Positions 1 through 11,289 of a stretch of 64,000 nucleotides of DNA are shown piece after piece. Every line of letters begins with the position of its first letter. Within the stretch, counting starts at the first letter, position 1. The translations under genes and the position numbers were made by a program. The notes below the pieces were generated by a model. It was not told the origin of the DNA. It made no database searches and worked only from the letters and a program-made list of their open reading frames with translations. Source of the stretch: Ascarosepion bandense (Eukaryota; Mollusca; Cephalopoda; Sepiida; Sepiidae); NCBI GenBank assembly GCA_037127315.1, contig JBBBDQ010000192.1, forward strand, positions 4,580,001 to 4,644,000, written 5' to 3'.

Positions 1-432
1 CTCCATCCGCATCTTTTTTAACAGGAGTAGAGGTGATCGCCTTGTTTCGTGTTTAGGAAGGGGTTCCCGGTTCATCTACCTTCTCCTTCGGTCTTAGTGT
101 TAGTTCAGCTGGAAGCTCTTTGCAGTTATTGAGTATGGTGGAAACCGCTCTGAGGGTACCGGGTTGGCAGTTTCCTGGTTGCTGCTTCCGACTGGTAATT
201 AGGAGCCCGAACTCTTGCGTAGCATCTTGAGAGGCTGCTCTGATCAACAGTTAAATAATATCAGGGTTCCTGTAGTGCCATATCGCGCATGAACGGGCGT
301 CCCTGCATGAACCTCCGGTGGGCAACCCCGAGGCCACATTATGTTGCAGGCTGCGCCAGTCTCCATCCTTCACATGCTGCAAACAGGGACCAACTGATTC
401 TACTCTAGACCTCTCTCTTTAACTAAACCACT

Positions 433-1835
433 ATGAAAACAAGCAAACAAAACAGCAAAACTAAACCAGCTAGTCAGAAAACGCCCAAACCTGTCTGCGT
501 CTCTTTCACAAACATACGAGATGTCCGCACCAAATTTACAGCGTCGAATCATTCCTTCAAACTAACTCATCTGATATCTTAGCCCTATGTGAAACTAACC
601 TTGACCCTTCTATCCCCTCTTCCGAGTTTTACGTTCCTGGTTACCTTACCCTCTTCAGGAAGGACTCCAATGTCCATATGCATGGGCTTGGTGTTTATGT
701 CAGCGAACATTTCCCCCTAGCTAGGGTGACATCCCTTGAATAATCCCTGGATCATTCTTTCATGTGCTTCCGTCTCTCTCTTCTAAGCTCGGTTAGCTAT
801 CTCTTCTTTCTCTACCGCTCCCTCTCCTCCTCCGACTATTCGGTACTTGACAGCATCTCTGACAATATCGACAAGGCCATTTCTTTTCATCCATCTGCCC
901 ATATATTTGTGTTTGGTGATTTAACGCCCACCACACCAAGTGGCTGGAGAACTGTCACCAACCTTGCTGGTGTCCACACCATGAATTTCTCAATCACCCA
1001 ATCCCTTACGCAAGTGGTGGACTTCCCCATGCGTTTCTCCAATAAACCTAACGGAAGGGACTCACTACTAGACCTCTGCTTCACTTCCATCCCAGACTCT
1101 TGCACTACCAGACAGCTCTGCTCTCTCGGAAACTCTGACCACGCCGTAGTTTCCGTCAATATCTCATTCCACTCCGACCCTACCCAAGAAACCCAGACCA
1201 GCAGAATATCCTACTGCTACCAAAGAGCAGACTGGGATTCGTTCCGAGACTTCCTCTGTGACGTCCCTTGGAACAACGATTTTAGTCTTCCCGTCAAAGA
1301 CTGTGCATCCAATGTCTCCTTCTGGGTTAAGGCTGGCATCGATGCTTTCATCCCTACCAGGAAATTTCAGCTTAAATCTCATTCGTCTCTCTGGTTCTCG
1401 CCCGCTTGCTCGGCTGCCATTGCCCACCGGAATCATTTCTTCCGGCTCTATCTTAGCCACGCGTCGGACCAAAACAGGCGCCTTTTCGCCTCAGCTCGTA
1501 ATAAGTGTAAAAAGATACTTAACGAAGCTAAGATGTTGTTTGCTGTCAGAATGAAGCAACGCATAGCATCCTGTAAGTTCGGCGCCAAAGACTACTGGCG
1601 ACTCTGTAAAAGCGTGCTTAACAAGAGTAAGTCCTCAATACCCCCTCTAATCAATGAATTTGAGGTTCTCACCTCCTCAGCGGACAAAGCTGAATGCTTT
1701 GCTCGCAGATTCTCGGCCAATTCGAGAGTGGATTCGTCTGGAGTTTCTACACCCGACTTCCCACCTAGAACTGAGGCTCAACTGAATGACGTCCACATTA
1801 CACCCCCGCTGGTTTCTAACAATCTCAAAACTTGA
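433..1835 (+). pseudogene. LINE ORF, endonuclease half (broken)
   Basis: The first ATG in the LINE is at 433. A frameshift near 540 moves the frame to that of 573-1835, which has one in-frame TAA at 741. The endonuclease-style motif DILALCETNLDPS lies near 573, and GNSDHAVVSV near 1129 carries the SDH histidine motif. A weak FGDLTPT replaces the usual GDFN-type motif. After about 1160 the frame runs through the linker to the RT. In a live element this domain nicks target DNA to prime reverse transcription. The stop and shift show it is not functional. Confidence 0.8.
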
Positions 1836-3245
1836 CCCTCACAAAGCGAGCGGTGGGGACGGAATCCCAATTATAGTCTTGAAGAAATATGCCCCTGAAC
1901 ATGTGCTCCTCTGTCCTTTCTAATCTCTACAACTTCTGCTTATCTACTTCCTGCTTTCCTGCCTGTTGGAAGTCTTCCTCTGTAGTTCCTATATTTAAGA
2001 ACACTGGAGAACCCTCGGACCCCGCAAATTACCGCCCTACCAGCCTTCTTCCGATCTTTGGCAAAGTGTTCGAAGCCATTATCAACGCCGAGGTGGTTCA
2101 GCATCTTACAGCCCACAGGCTCCTCTCGGACAAACAGGATGGTTTCCGCTTCATCAGGTCTACTGCTGATATGCTAACGACCATCGAGTATATATACCAG
2201 GCTCTCGACAAGAATGGTGAAGCCCGAACCGTTGCCTTGGATATCTCTAAAGCGTTCGACAGAGTCTGGCATGCTGGCCTTCTACGCAAACTGCGGAGCT
2301 ACGATATAACTGGACATTTGTTTGACCTAATCCAGTCTTTCCTCTCTAACCGCGTTTTGCCTCCCAAAACTACCATACGAACGCGGGTGTCCCTCAAGGC
2401 TCTATCCTAGGTCCTACAGTCTTTCTGATTTACATTAATGATCTCCCCGATGCCATAAGATCCCAAGTAGGCATGTACGCCGATGACAAAAATCTGGTGT
2501 GGGCGACAAAGCGAACCTCGCTGCCAAGCTTGAAAAGGATCTCCAATCCGTAGTGGACTGGGGTAAGAAATGGCTAGTAAATTTCAATTCTTCCAAAATG
2601 AAGCTGCTATCAATTAACAATCATAGACAATCGCACCTACCTTTCATTAGCATGGAACAGGCTTGCCTCCCAGAGAGTAAAACACTACGCCTCCTTGGCC
2701 TCATATTCTCAGCGGACCTCAAGTGGAATGACTATATCGAATCCATTGCTAAATCCGCTGCTATGAAAGTCGGTTCTCTGTGCAGGACCCGGAAGTTTTT
2801 TCCGTCTGAATCTATCCTGCACATATATAAATCTACCATCCACCCGTGTATTAAATACTGCTGCCACATCTGGTCGGGTGTCCCTGCTATTCTCCTCGGG
2901 GTTCTTGACAAAATACAACGGAGAATCTGTAATGTGATCGATACCGACTTGGCAGACCGGCTGCAGTCACTCTCTCACCGGCGTGACGTGGCTTCCCTGT
3001 GCCTCTTCTATAAATACTTTCACAGCTTCTCCTCCGATGAACTTAGATCACTGGTATCGCCTAGGTACGAATTTGCACGAAATACTAGATTAGCAACCCT
3101 TTTACCGTGAAACCGATAAAATGTAACCGCAATTTAACCGCAATTTCTACTCCAACAGCTTCTTTTCTGGCACTTCCCGCCTGTGGAATTCCCTTCCACA
3201 TACTTGCTTCCCCAACAGCTACAATCTCCAGGAGTTTAATTGTAA
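1836..3245 (+). pseudogene. LINE ORF, reverse transcriptase half (broken)
   Basis: Reverse transcriptase in three overlapping frames. 1889-2410 carries ANYRPTSLLP and DISKAFDRVWHAGLL, matching RT fingers and palm motifs. The catalytic YADD is near 2476 in another frame. 2499-3110 continues as the RT thumb and C-terminal region, with IQRRICNVID and SHRRDVASLC. A further stretch near 3150-3240 reads like the usual RLWNSLP C-terminal tail. At least three frameshifts separate these blocks. The intact YADD shows that decay was by indels rather than active-site loss. Confidence 0.85.
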
Positions 3246-3445
3246 GGTCAATAGACACCTCCTAACACACTAACTCGCACCCATTCTCTCAAACACTCTT
3301 CCTATGTACCTTCTTACCCGTCTGTCACCCTTCTTCTGACATTTCCTATATCTAATCACTCTCTCAGCACTTCTATGTAACCCCCTGAGCAATAGTGGCA
3401 GTGGAATGCTTTGCTTGGGGGTGAAATTATTTTTAAAAAATGAAA

Positions 3446-4039
3446 AAGGTAAAATATATTATAAAATCTTTTTAAGCATAAATTTAGAAAAATTTTGTCA
3501 ATCAATCACTCACTTTTTATTTTATAAAACCTTTAAAATAATTATGCAGATACAAAAAATTATTTACATTTGCATAAAAGATAAAATAGATTCAACATAT
3601 AATTGATATTTTCTTTAAATGTATTTACCGTAAATGTCCTCTTTAATTATTTTCAGTTCTAAGTTTTCGTTCAAATAATTTCAGTTGTGGTATATGCTAA
3701 ATGATGCTGATGTCACCAGAAACCAAAAAGGAAAAATTGAAAAAAAGTAGTACTAATCAGAATTTTCTTCAATTAGATTTGGAGTTAACAATATTTTCTT
3801 ATAATGAATAATGATTTTGTTTTTTTATTACACAAATTTTGTGTGTGCCATTTTTATATTGCGTTTATATGGTCGATGGAAATCACGCACGGGTTTGCAA
3901 GCACAGATTAGTGAATTGAATATGTTCGCCATCTTTATTCCTTCTGCTGGATACATCCAAAACTGGGTCGGAGTAAAAGCAGCAGTGTTATCATCTTTGT
4001 GCCGTGTTCCCTCAGGGTGTAGGCGATCATGCACCTCTA
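3446..4039. other. AT-rich intergenic stretch
   Basis: No gene seen. The DNA is AT-rich, with short open frames that show no recognised motif. The part from about 3828 reads open on the minus strand and may be the tail of the adjacent RTE-like fragment. Confidence 0.5.
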
Positions 4040-4765
4040 CAACTTCCTGTTTCTTGTAGATCTTGATAAATGTTGTTTTTCTATTATTTCTCTTAAACCC
4101 TATTTCATCGTCTATTTACTCATGCTCACTGAGTATGTCATGCGCTGTTTTCTTTTGTCTCTTGCTGTCAATCTGTCCTGTGAGTATCAGATTTTCCATG
4201 CCCTTTCTCCTCATTATATGCATTAGAAAGATTAACTGTCTCTTCCTGATGTTAAGTATAAGTTTCCTTTTCGTTTCCATTTTTTATACAACTTTGTCGT
4301 TGTTGACATGTTTGGTCCATGTTATCCTCGGCATCCTTCTGTAGAACAGCATTTCTGTTGCATCAAATTTCTCCATCTTTGTCCAATACTGACTGCCAGA
4401 AATAATGACAGATATCATGTAGCAATTTAATACTATTTTCCTTGCTTTTAGGGAATTCTATTTCTTAATTCTCTGCTTAGCTTTTGGGATGCATCCTTAA
4501 CCATCCCAATACGCCTTAGGATTTCAGTGTCACATTGTCCTCTGCTAGAGCACTTGTTTGATTTTGGTATCTCCGATTTGTAATTCGTATTTCGTACTCG
4601 TGCTTTTGCAAACAACCATGTATTGTTTTCTTGCAGTCGATGTTTCATTATTTCTTTCCGCTTCCATTCACTACATTCTGTAGGAAGTTTTCTTTCTGTG
4701 TCTGTTATCAACACTCTAACATCTGCATATCTTATGTTGTTAAGGTTTGGGTGGCGGGGCACCAA
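4040..4765 (-). pseudogene. RTE-like LINE reverse-transcriptase C-terminal fragment
   Basis: Read on the minus strand, 4765-4448 contains NNIRYADVRVLITDTERKL, which resembles the YADDTVLIADTE motif of molluscan endonuclease-RT elements, with the second Asp replaced by Val. It continues with CDTEILRRIGMVKDA and QKLSRELRNR. Further left, in another frame, come RMPRITWTKHV and RKRQLIFLMHIMRRKGMENL, matching the thumb and tail of the same family. Stops and frameshifts separate the blocks. The fragment is 5'-truncated and catalytically dead. Family assignment is from remembered motif style. Confidence 0.7.
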
Positions 4766-5240
4766 TACTGAAACATGACCGGACTTCTAGTTCTCTCAGA
4801 ATCGCCTCGCTGTAAAGGTTAAGTCAGGTGAGAAGACACATTCCTTTCTCTTTATCTGCTGAATTCATTTTCTATCTTTATGTAGGCAGTTTGCTTGTAT
4901 AGGTTCTTGAATAATCCTTCCCAAATATATCAAGGTTTCATCACACAGTCGTTTATAGGTGCACACACAAAAAAGAAAGTAAAAAAAGTATAATAATCGA
5001 TAGATCGACAAGTACAATCCTCCACAGATGTGCAGAGCGACTAAGGATTAAAATTATAAAAAACCGTTGTTAATTTCTGCTGTCTCTAAAATTGATATTA
5101 TTATGTATGATAATGTCAGATGGAAGTTTCAAATCTGAGGTCGTTGCCACCATAAAGTAAAAATTTGCAAACGTAACAGAACAATATGCGCTATTGTCTT
5201 CTTGGCAAATTTGCATTTCTTTTATTTTGTGTACTATCTA

Positions 5241-5242
<2 letters not shown>
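4766..5242. other. Intergenic, nothing recognised
   Basis: No motif, SINE head or open frame of note was found between the LINE fragment and the microsatellite. Confidence 0.4.
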
Positions 5243-5314
<72 letters not shown>

Positions 5315-5342
5315 TGCTGAAGTATAAAGAGAGAGAGAGAGA
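5243..5342. repeat. Compound (TG)n-(AG)n microsatellite
   Basis: A TG run of about 45 bases passes directly into an AG run, which is interrupted once near 5315. It borders the GA-rich minisatellite to its right, which may have grown from it. Confidence 0.95.
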
Positions 5343-5905
5343 GAAATAACCGGCGCGCAGAGGAAGATAAAGAAATGAAATAATAGAACTATGAAGAGAG
5401 CGAGAAAGACGGAATAATCGGGTCGCACGGAGAGAGGGAATACGGGGAGATATCCACTAATGTGAGAAAGATGAAGAAAGAATCCGCACAGAGTGAGACA
5501 GACAGACAGACAGATGAAAATGTGCGCAGAGAGTCAAAAGAAGATAAACGGATGAATCCGCACGCACAGAGAGGGAAATACATGGATAATTCTGAATGCA
5601 GAGGGACAGAAGGATAATGAACCTGGACGCAGACACGTGATAGACGGACGAGTGAATCTGGGCCCATACAGAGAGATATAAACAGAAATTGGGCAGAAAG
5701 AGACGACTAGAGATGGATAAATTTGAAACTAGAGGTGGGGAAAAAAGACGAATAATATGCGTGGAGAGAAAGAGAAGGTTAAATTTGTGCGCTGAGAGAG
5801 AGAGAGACATAGATGATAAATCTGAGTACAGACAAAATCTGAGTACAGAGATACGAATTTTACATTCTGCTGGAAGTGATAAACAAACTACAGATATCAA
5901 TAAGT
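5343..5905. repeat. Diverged GA-rich minisatellite, unit ~36 bp or a multiple
   Basis: A degenerate tandem array. A core like C-GCACAGAGAG-GAAA-ATA-GGATGAAT recurs about a dozen times, for example near 5427, 5487, 5525, 5555, 5600, 5660, 5790, 5822 and 5842. Spacing is near 36 bases or about twice that. Because stops are rare on the opposite strand, it yields open minus-strand frames up to 159 codons that are low-complexity Ser/Leu. These are best read as artefacts. The array is CpG-richer than its surroundings. Confidence 0.65.
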
Positions 5906-6223
5906 CTTCTTGTCGGTTGTTAGGGTAAACTTCCAATAAAGTTAACCTCGTTGGTAATCGTATATGCCAAGTGCAGTTTTCGGAAGATTAAACAGCACAT
6001 TCAATAGCAAATTAAAAACACAGCTTTTAAAAATAAACAACTATTTTAATTTATTTTTATCCTTTTTCTTTTAGTTTTTTCCCTGCGGTCGAGTAAGTAG
6101 TAAAGTAGCAAATAGATAATCATTAACTCTGACATAGAAATCATAATCTGTATGTAGATTTCATCTATTTTTCTCCTGCTAGGAGTTCATTATCGTTCTT
6201 TTTTCTTTTTTTTTTTTTTTAAG

Positions 6224-6257
6224 GTTACGCCTATGATCAAGAATCTATGATTTTCGG
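6224..6257 (+). other. Candidate 34-nt plus-strand micro-exon
   Basis: A long T-rich tract ending in TTTAAG at 6223 precedes 34 bases that end at a textbook GTAAGT donor (6258-6263). Of the three frames only one is open, reading YAYDQESMIF in the middle. The flanking DNA is CpG-denser than the window average. No partner exon was found, so this could be chance; it might equally be noncoding. Confidence 0.2.
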
Positions 6258-6519
6258 GTAAGTGTGTGGTGTGTGTGTGTGTGTGTATGTTTTTCTTGCC
6301 TCGAAAAATGTTAAAAAATTCAACTAATGTCGTTTTTTTTTTTATTTACCATGCCCCTCCCAGCAAAAAAGGTTTTAAAATTAAATTATTATTTTTTTTA
6401 AATCCGTTGAGTTCATCTCCTTCAGCAAAAAAAGATTTTAAACAAAAATGAAAGTTCATTTATGAATTGAAAATAAATAAGCAATTAGAAAAGAGAAGGT
6501 TGTTTAAGGAATGTCCTTT

Positions 6520-6567
6520 AGGGCCTTAACTTTCTTATTTTAAAAAAAATAAGAAAGTTAAGGCCCT
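6520..6567. repeat. Perfect 22-bp inverted repeat (hairpin)
   Basis: The arms 6520-6541 and 6546-6567 are exact reverse complements, beginning AGGGCCTTAACTTTC, with only 4 A bases between them. The structure would extrude as a hairpin in DNA or RNA. No transposon coding sequence is attached. Confidence 0.9.
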
Positions 6568-8040
6568 GTGATTTTGAAATAGAATTTTTATTCAACGACC
6601 GATGCAATAACATTTTAATGTAGTTGTAGAGAGTTTGTTTTTTTCAAAAATTTAACATTGAATCATTGAATAATGATTGAAAATTGTAAACATTTATAAA
6701 CGCATGGATGGCTAATAAAAAAAAACTTTTTTTATACACAAGTACAAGTTGAAGAAAAAAATATAACTCTTGTTGGGGGGTTACTTTCGTCGCAAAAAAA
6801 AATGATTAAATTGTCCCGGTGGTGGGGGGGATCTAAAACAAACTTTTTTTTTATTATTTAAAAATAAAATCGATTGGATGAGAAATGTTCTTATTTGATA
6901 ATGATTTCATTCGAAAATAATTAAACAAAAAAATAAACAAACAAAAACAGGTACTCACACAATGTAAAGAAATCCTCCTTAAAAGCATATTTTGGGCAAC
7001 TGGCAGGTAAATTGAAAAATATCACGATGTTCGCTTAGGTTCTTTCAAGTCAACATATTCAATTCAATTAATTAGTAAACTAATTTGAATTCAAATTTAA
7101 CAGAAGCGATGTATTGTAGTCTGTCGTGTACAAAGTTGGGTATCCTACTAACTCTAGTTCAAATAAAACTTGTAATAATACCGTCTAGAGAGAGAAACGG
7201 CAAATATATCGAGGGAATAACAATGTAACATTAAGAGCAAAAAATTGTTTTTGTTAGTAGTAGTAGTAGTAACTGTTACTCGTATTATTAAAATAATACA
7301 AATACTAACATTGCAAATAATGAGTTTTATAAACTGACTATAAAATTGGTAAAGTTACTTGAGAGACTAAATTTTAAATGTAAATTTAATTCTAATTGAC
7401 AGAAAAAATAGGGAATCAGTCTCATTCATTCATAGCATGTGTTTTAGTAGTGGTGGTAACGTATGATTTATTATTGTTGTTCACAAGGTAGAACTCAGGT
7501 TATGGCGTGGATTTTGCAGTTACCTGAGTAACCATAAACTGAAAAATATTTTGCAAAATATCCAAGACACTGACGAGGCATTTAAAGGATCTTTAAAACT
7601 TAGCATCATGGTTGAGTAGTCCTATGGCCTACCATTGAATTTGAAATAGTAACTAAGTAACTATTTTAAAAATTTATTATGAGGATTGTAGTCATCTAAG
7701 GTTAAGTAAAAGTTTGTAGCGGCTTTTGGAGTAAATCTTCTTGAATCTTGATTTATTCGCATAGAACTGTAGTGTAATATTGAACAATGCATAATCATTA
7801 TTGTGTCTTATGCTGATCAAAAATGTTAGCCACGGATAAAAAAAAGGCTTATGGATCAAAAGAAAAAAGAAACAGGGTTTCATTTTCATGACTCAATTTT
7901 ATGAGTAAGCGTAGGGAATCTTGTTTTGGAAGGGAAGTGGAATAAAAGTCGTATATAAAAAATTGGTTAATTTATCTATTTACTCTCATTTTCCTGCTTG
8001 TTAGAAAGCAACTACTTTCCAACAAATATCACTATATGAT

Positions 8041-8337
8041 CAGTCAGTCAGTCAGTTAAGTGCCAAACCAAGTACCATCATGTCTTGGAAGGGACACATG
8101 ACTGACTGGGCAGAAGATTATCTCATAGTAGGTTGCCATTGATTTCTGCGGTAGACTGGTTGCCAGCCAAGGCTATAGAACCCAATCTGCCCTGTTATTT
8201 AACCCATAACTAGAGGGAAGAAACTTTTCCCAAGGGTATTTGCACATAAGTGAATGCAAGGAATTCAACTGGAACTCAAACTCGGCTCCCCAATTTCTCG
8301 TTCCGAGCCGATATCCATTGTGCCACAACGCACATCC
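8041..8337 (-). mobile_element. SINE family A (tRNA-Arg-like head), copy 1
   Basis: A tRNA-derived SINE read from 8337 leftwards. The head GTTGTGGCACAATGGATATC resembles the D-arm A box of tRNA-Arg. A degenerate B box GAGTTTGAGTTCC follows about 50 bases later. The body contains a conserved stretch around 8100-8200, and the 3' end is a (TGAC)n tetranucleotide run at 8041-8056. It matches the copies at 26881 and 31720 along its whole length. Confidence 0.85.
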
Positions 8338-8675
8338 TCTTGGATGATACTTGAACCAAAATGAGGACATAATAACAACATCAGAAAAATAAACACCTTG
8401 AAAATGGCCAGTGAAATGGCTGAAAGCACTTGGAAAGTAAAAAGTTATAGAACATTTTTACACTCCTTATCTCCAGCAAATAAAAAAAGAAAAAAAAAAA
8501 GAAACATGTAAAAATACTAGAAAAATTAAATCAAAACTTAAAATCTTCACTGGCAGGTGTATTTTACTAAACCATATTTAAATAAAAGATTGCTGTCCAA
8601 ATATAGCATAAAATACAAACTTTCAAATAAACAAAATTTAAAAACTTGCAGAAGCTTTATTTTATATTTACTAAT

Positions 8676-8733
8676 AATGTAAATTTATAGTTAGTATGCC
8701 TTTTTAAAGGCATACTAACTATACATTTATAAC
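8676..8733. repeat. 58-bp palindrome with a perfect 17-bp core
   Basis: 8687-8703 and 8706-8722 are exact inverted copies (ATAGTTAGTATGCCTTT) around TT. The symmetry extends outward with one mismatch to about 8676 and 8733. Short TATAACTATAGTT motifs repeat just to the right, so the area is a local foldback cluster beside a SINE. Confidence 0.85.
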
Positions 8734-8770
8734 TATAGTTGGTTAATAGCTGTTTATAACTATAGTTGAT

Positions 8771-8903
8771 TTTCTATGTGCTGCTTAGATGTGGCACAAG
8801 GCCGAAAGTATGGGGTACGCAGTGGGGATCGAACTCACTACTCAGTTGTAATAAGTTCTAGCAAGACAAGTTTGCTAACCATTACACCATGCCGATGTGC
8901 GCC
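8771..8903 (-). mobile_element. SINE family B (tRNA-derived), copy 1
   Basis: Read from 8903 leftwards, the head GGCATGGTGTAATGGTTAGC has an A box. GAGTTCGATCCCCACTG is a clear B box, followed by the family-specific tail ACTTTCGGCCTTGTGCCAC. Related copies lie at 14911, 41131, 47550 and 58674. This copy keeps the best B box of the five. Confidence 0.85.
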
Positions 8904-9030
8904 AGTTTATAGCTATAGTATAAGACACAAACTTACAAATAAACAAAAACTAGTTCTTGAAGGTTCTATGAAGTTCTAAAAGGTTTCCTATAGACTAAAC
9001 ATTGGAGTAGATAGACTAAACTATCGCCCG

Positions 9031-9205
9031 GTTCACACTCCACCCACATCTATTGAACAGGTGAAGAGGCTCATCCCTTGTTTCCTGGTTAGGATGTGGT
9101 TTCCGGTTTTTCTCTTTTCCAATCTTTTCCTTCTCACGTAGCCCCCTGTGCATCAGTGGCGATTTCGCCTTGCTTGGGGTGATATGATTAAAAAAAAAAA
9201 AAAAA
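9031..9205 (+). mobile_element. LINE-derived deletion element (5' head fused to 3' tail)
   Basis: About 90 bases starting CTCCACCCACATCTATTGAA align with the first ~90 bases of the LINE at 1. They pass directly into GTAGCCCCCTGTGCATCAG and CCTTGCTTGGGGTGAT, matching the 3' end of that LINE at 3375-3425, and end in an A run. The whole coding region is missing. This is a short non-autonomous derivative that keeps only the two ends needed for transcription and 3' recognition. Confidence 0.7.
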
Positions 9206-10559
9206 AAAAGAGTTATTCCAGATATATTGTTTGCTCCTAAATGATCCTTGAAAAATTACATCTTTATTCACTTATTGATTGGTCATTGTATACTGTTCAT
9301 CTTCTATGATCAGTGATTTTTTCTTAATTAAGTAAAAAGATAAGAAATAAGTGAGATGAATATTTATAAAGTATAGTCTGGTAGAAGGTCAAAAATATGC
9401 TACACTTAATGAAAACTGAAATTACTATATATTAATAATGGCATGAAAGACTAATTTGATAATCATTGCTCCTTTGCAAAATAACAAGTAATCAAAATAT
9501 TTTTACATATAAACATAAGCATTTCAAAGATTTTTAGTTGTTAAGTTTGAAGGATAAATTTACTTCCATTTTTTAGTTGTTGTTTGATAGGTTAACATTT
9601 CCTATTACTCTCAATAAATTTTAGGTTATTAAAGATGTTACCATCTCAATCTTGAAATCATTTTTGCTGTCACATTTACAAGTCACTACCAAATATTCTT
9701 TCATGGCCACGCTTCATGCTCAACATTCAAATCCTTGGAATTTTTAAGTCATTCATAGATGACTACTCATTAAAGTACAAACACTATACTATTATTCTAC
9801 TTTTTCATGTCTATTTAGTGTCAAAGTTTAGCATTTATACCTAGTTCTTGGCCATTCTGATTCAGTATCCTGCTTGTACAAATGTACAGGCATTATACAT
9901 TTCTACTTAGAATCAAAGTCTGGTATCTGTACTTAATCCCCAAGCCTATCACTTTCTGACTGAGAAACGTATATACTAAGTTAGAAGAAAAAGGGGGAAG
10001 GGAGAGAAAGGTGTGAAAGAGGAAAAGTAAGAGGTAAGAAAGGTAAAAAACAGTGAAAAGAAAAGTAAAGAATTGAGATGATAGAAAGAGCCTTTTGCTA
10101 ACTGGAGTCAAAGAAAAAAATGAGTGAAAGATATAAAGGAAAAAAAAGCATCAAGATTTTACTACATTAAAATACTTTATGGAGAAATAGAGTAAAAGAA
10201 AAATAAAGGTGTAATATTTGTGCACTCTATTCTTTTTTGCACTACCCAACTCAAGAACTGAACTCACAACTGTCAAATAACTTAATGTTTTAGCCAACAC
10301 TTCTGTCCCTTGAACAATGTAGCATTAAAATTCCAGAGCCATATACCTAATATCAGTACACAAGTAGTGTGATTATGACAAGTAGTGGAGCTGTACAAGT
10401 GTCCTCACTCAGGTGGTGAAATCTTAGTTGAGTTTTAATCATAAGAAACTAGATGGTGCTCATTTGTATTCTTCGTCTACTGAAGAGGTCACTGCTTAAC
10501 ATCCTAATTCTTCCCTAATTGCTTCAGTTGTCATTCTACAGTATTATTCTCTCTTTATT
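9206..10559. other. Intergenic, no gene recognised
   Basis: AT-rich sequence. A weak tRNA-like B-box motif on the minus strand near 10250-10330 (GAGTTCAGTTCTT) hints at an old SINE head but is too decayed to call. Confidence 0.4.
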
Positions 10560-10900
10560 TAATTCTACAGGGGGTTGATTAACCTCCCCTTTTCCCTCCA
10601 TAGATGATCAATCATGTCGAATTTCAATGTCTCTCCTTGGAAACATTTTTTGTTCTTCCACCTCTTTCTTTTATGGGGAACCCAGTCCTTTTTTTGTATT
10701 CCTAGCCCTAACAGCAAGGGATGGCATACACAGTTCTTGGTAGTATTTCTTACAAAGGAATTTCAGACAGATCTATGAAGAGTTGAACTGCTGTAGGATA
10801 CTCACCTGATCAACTGTATATCCTTTAAATCTTTTCAGACATACTTCATATATTGTAACTCATGGCAGATTTTTTTTTTTATTTTACTGGTCTTGACCCT
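10560..10900 (-). other. Degenerate coding-like tract, unidentified
   Basis: On the minus strand the sequence alternates between frames but reads protein-like: RTGFPIKERGGRTKNVSKER near 10690-10630, then KFDMIDHLWREKGRLINPL in the next frame, ending near 10572. A CAG|GTGAGT donor-like site lies at 10802-10811. I do not recognise the family. It looks like a frameshifted transposon or processed gene relic rather than a live gene. Confidence 0.3.
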
Positions 10901-11289
10901 TCTATCTCTGCTCATGGAAGCCTGCAGGGTAGTTGTTATGCTGTAGGGATTTTTAAATGAGGATCCTTTCCTGTCGGTATGTATCTAGGTCGCCACATGT
11001 TAATATGGCCTGATGTTGTGGACAATCCATTTCCTAACTTGGCATGGATGTCAGAAATTGTCTGGTGAATGTCAGCTTACAATATATGCATGTCTTGAAG
11101 CTATAATCCGTGCAACCTCTTAATACAACCATGAAGATCTTTTTATCTTCTATCTTTTATATTTTTCTGTATGGAAAGTCTTATTGAGTTAACATGGTCC
11201 AACAATATTTTCATATCTTCATGGTAGGGCCAAAGTATGAAGGTGCATCTACCTATGTAAACCACGTGGTTGACATTAGTGGTGATGTT

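Larger units (their letters stand above)
1..3445 (+). mobile_element. Near full-length, decayed non-LTR retrotransposon (jockey/CR1-like)
   Basis: A LINE in plus orientation whose 5' end lies at or just before the window start. It holds a short leader, an apurinic-endonuclease region, a reverse transcriptase with the YADD box, a C-terminal region, and a 3' end rich in C and G runs followed by an A-rich tail at about 3420-3445. The coding region is split over all three frames by indels and an in-frame stop at 741, so it is dead. Its first ~90 bases and its 3' end recur fused together at 9031-9205, which helps define both ends. The clade is inferred from RT and C-terminal style only. Confidence 0.85.
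5906..8040. other. Intergenic region with no recognised gene
   Basis: Apart from the hairpin at 6520-6567, the candidate micro-exon at 6224-6257, a TG run near 6267-6287 and a short TAG repeat near 7254-7270, I see only AT-rich DNA with homopolymer runs. CpG dinucleotides are somewhat commoner from 5.9 to 7.2 kb. Confidence 0.5.

Noticed and set aside
887..1472. Minus-strand frames of 90 and 102 codons opposite the LINE
   Set aside because: Shadow frames of the endonuclease region on the plus strand.
5389..5936. Overlapping minus-strand frames of 92 and 159 codons as a Ser/Leu-rich membrane protein
   Set aside because: They lie inside the GA-rich minisatellite; the composition follows the repeat and no splice or start context supports a gene.
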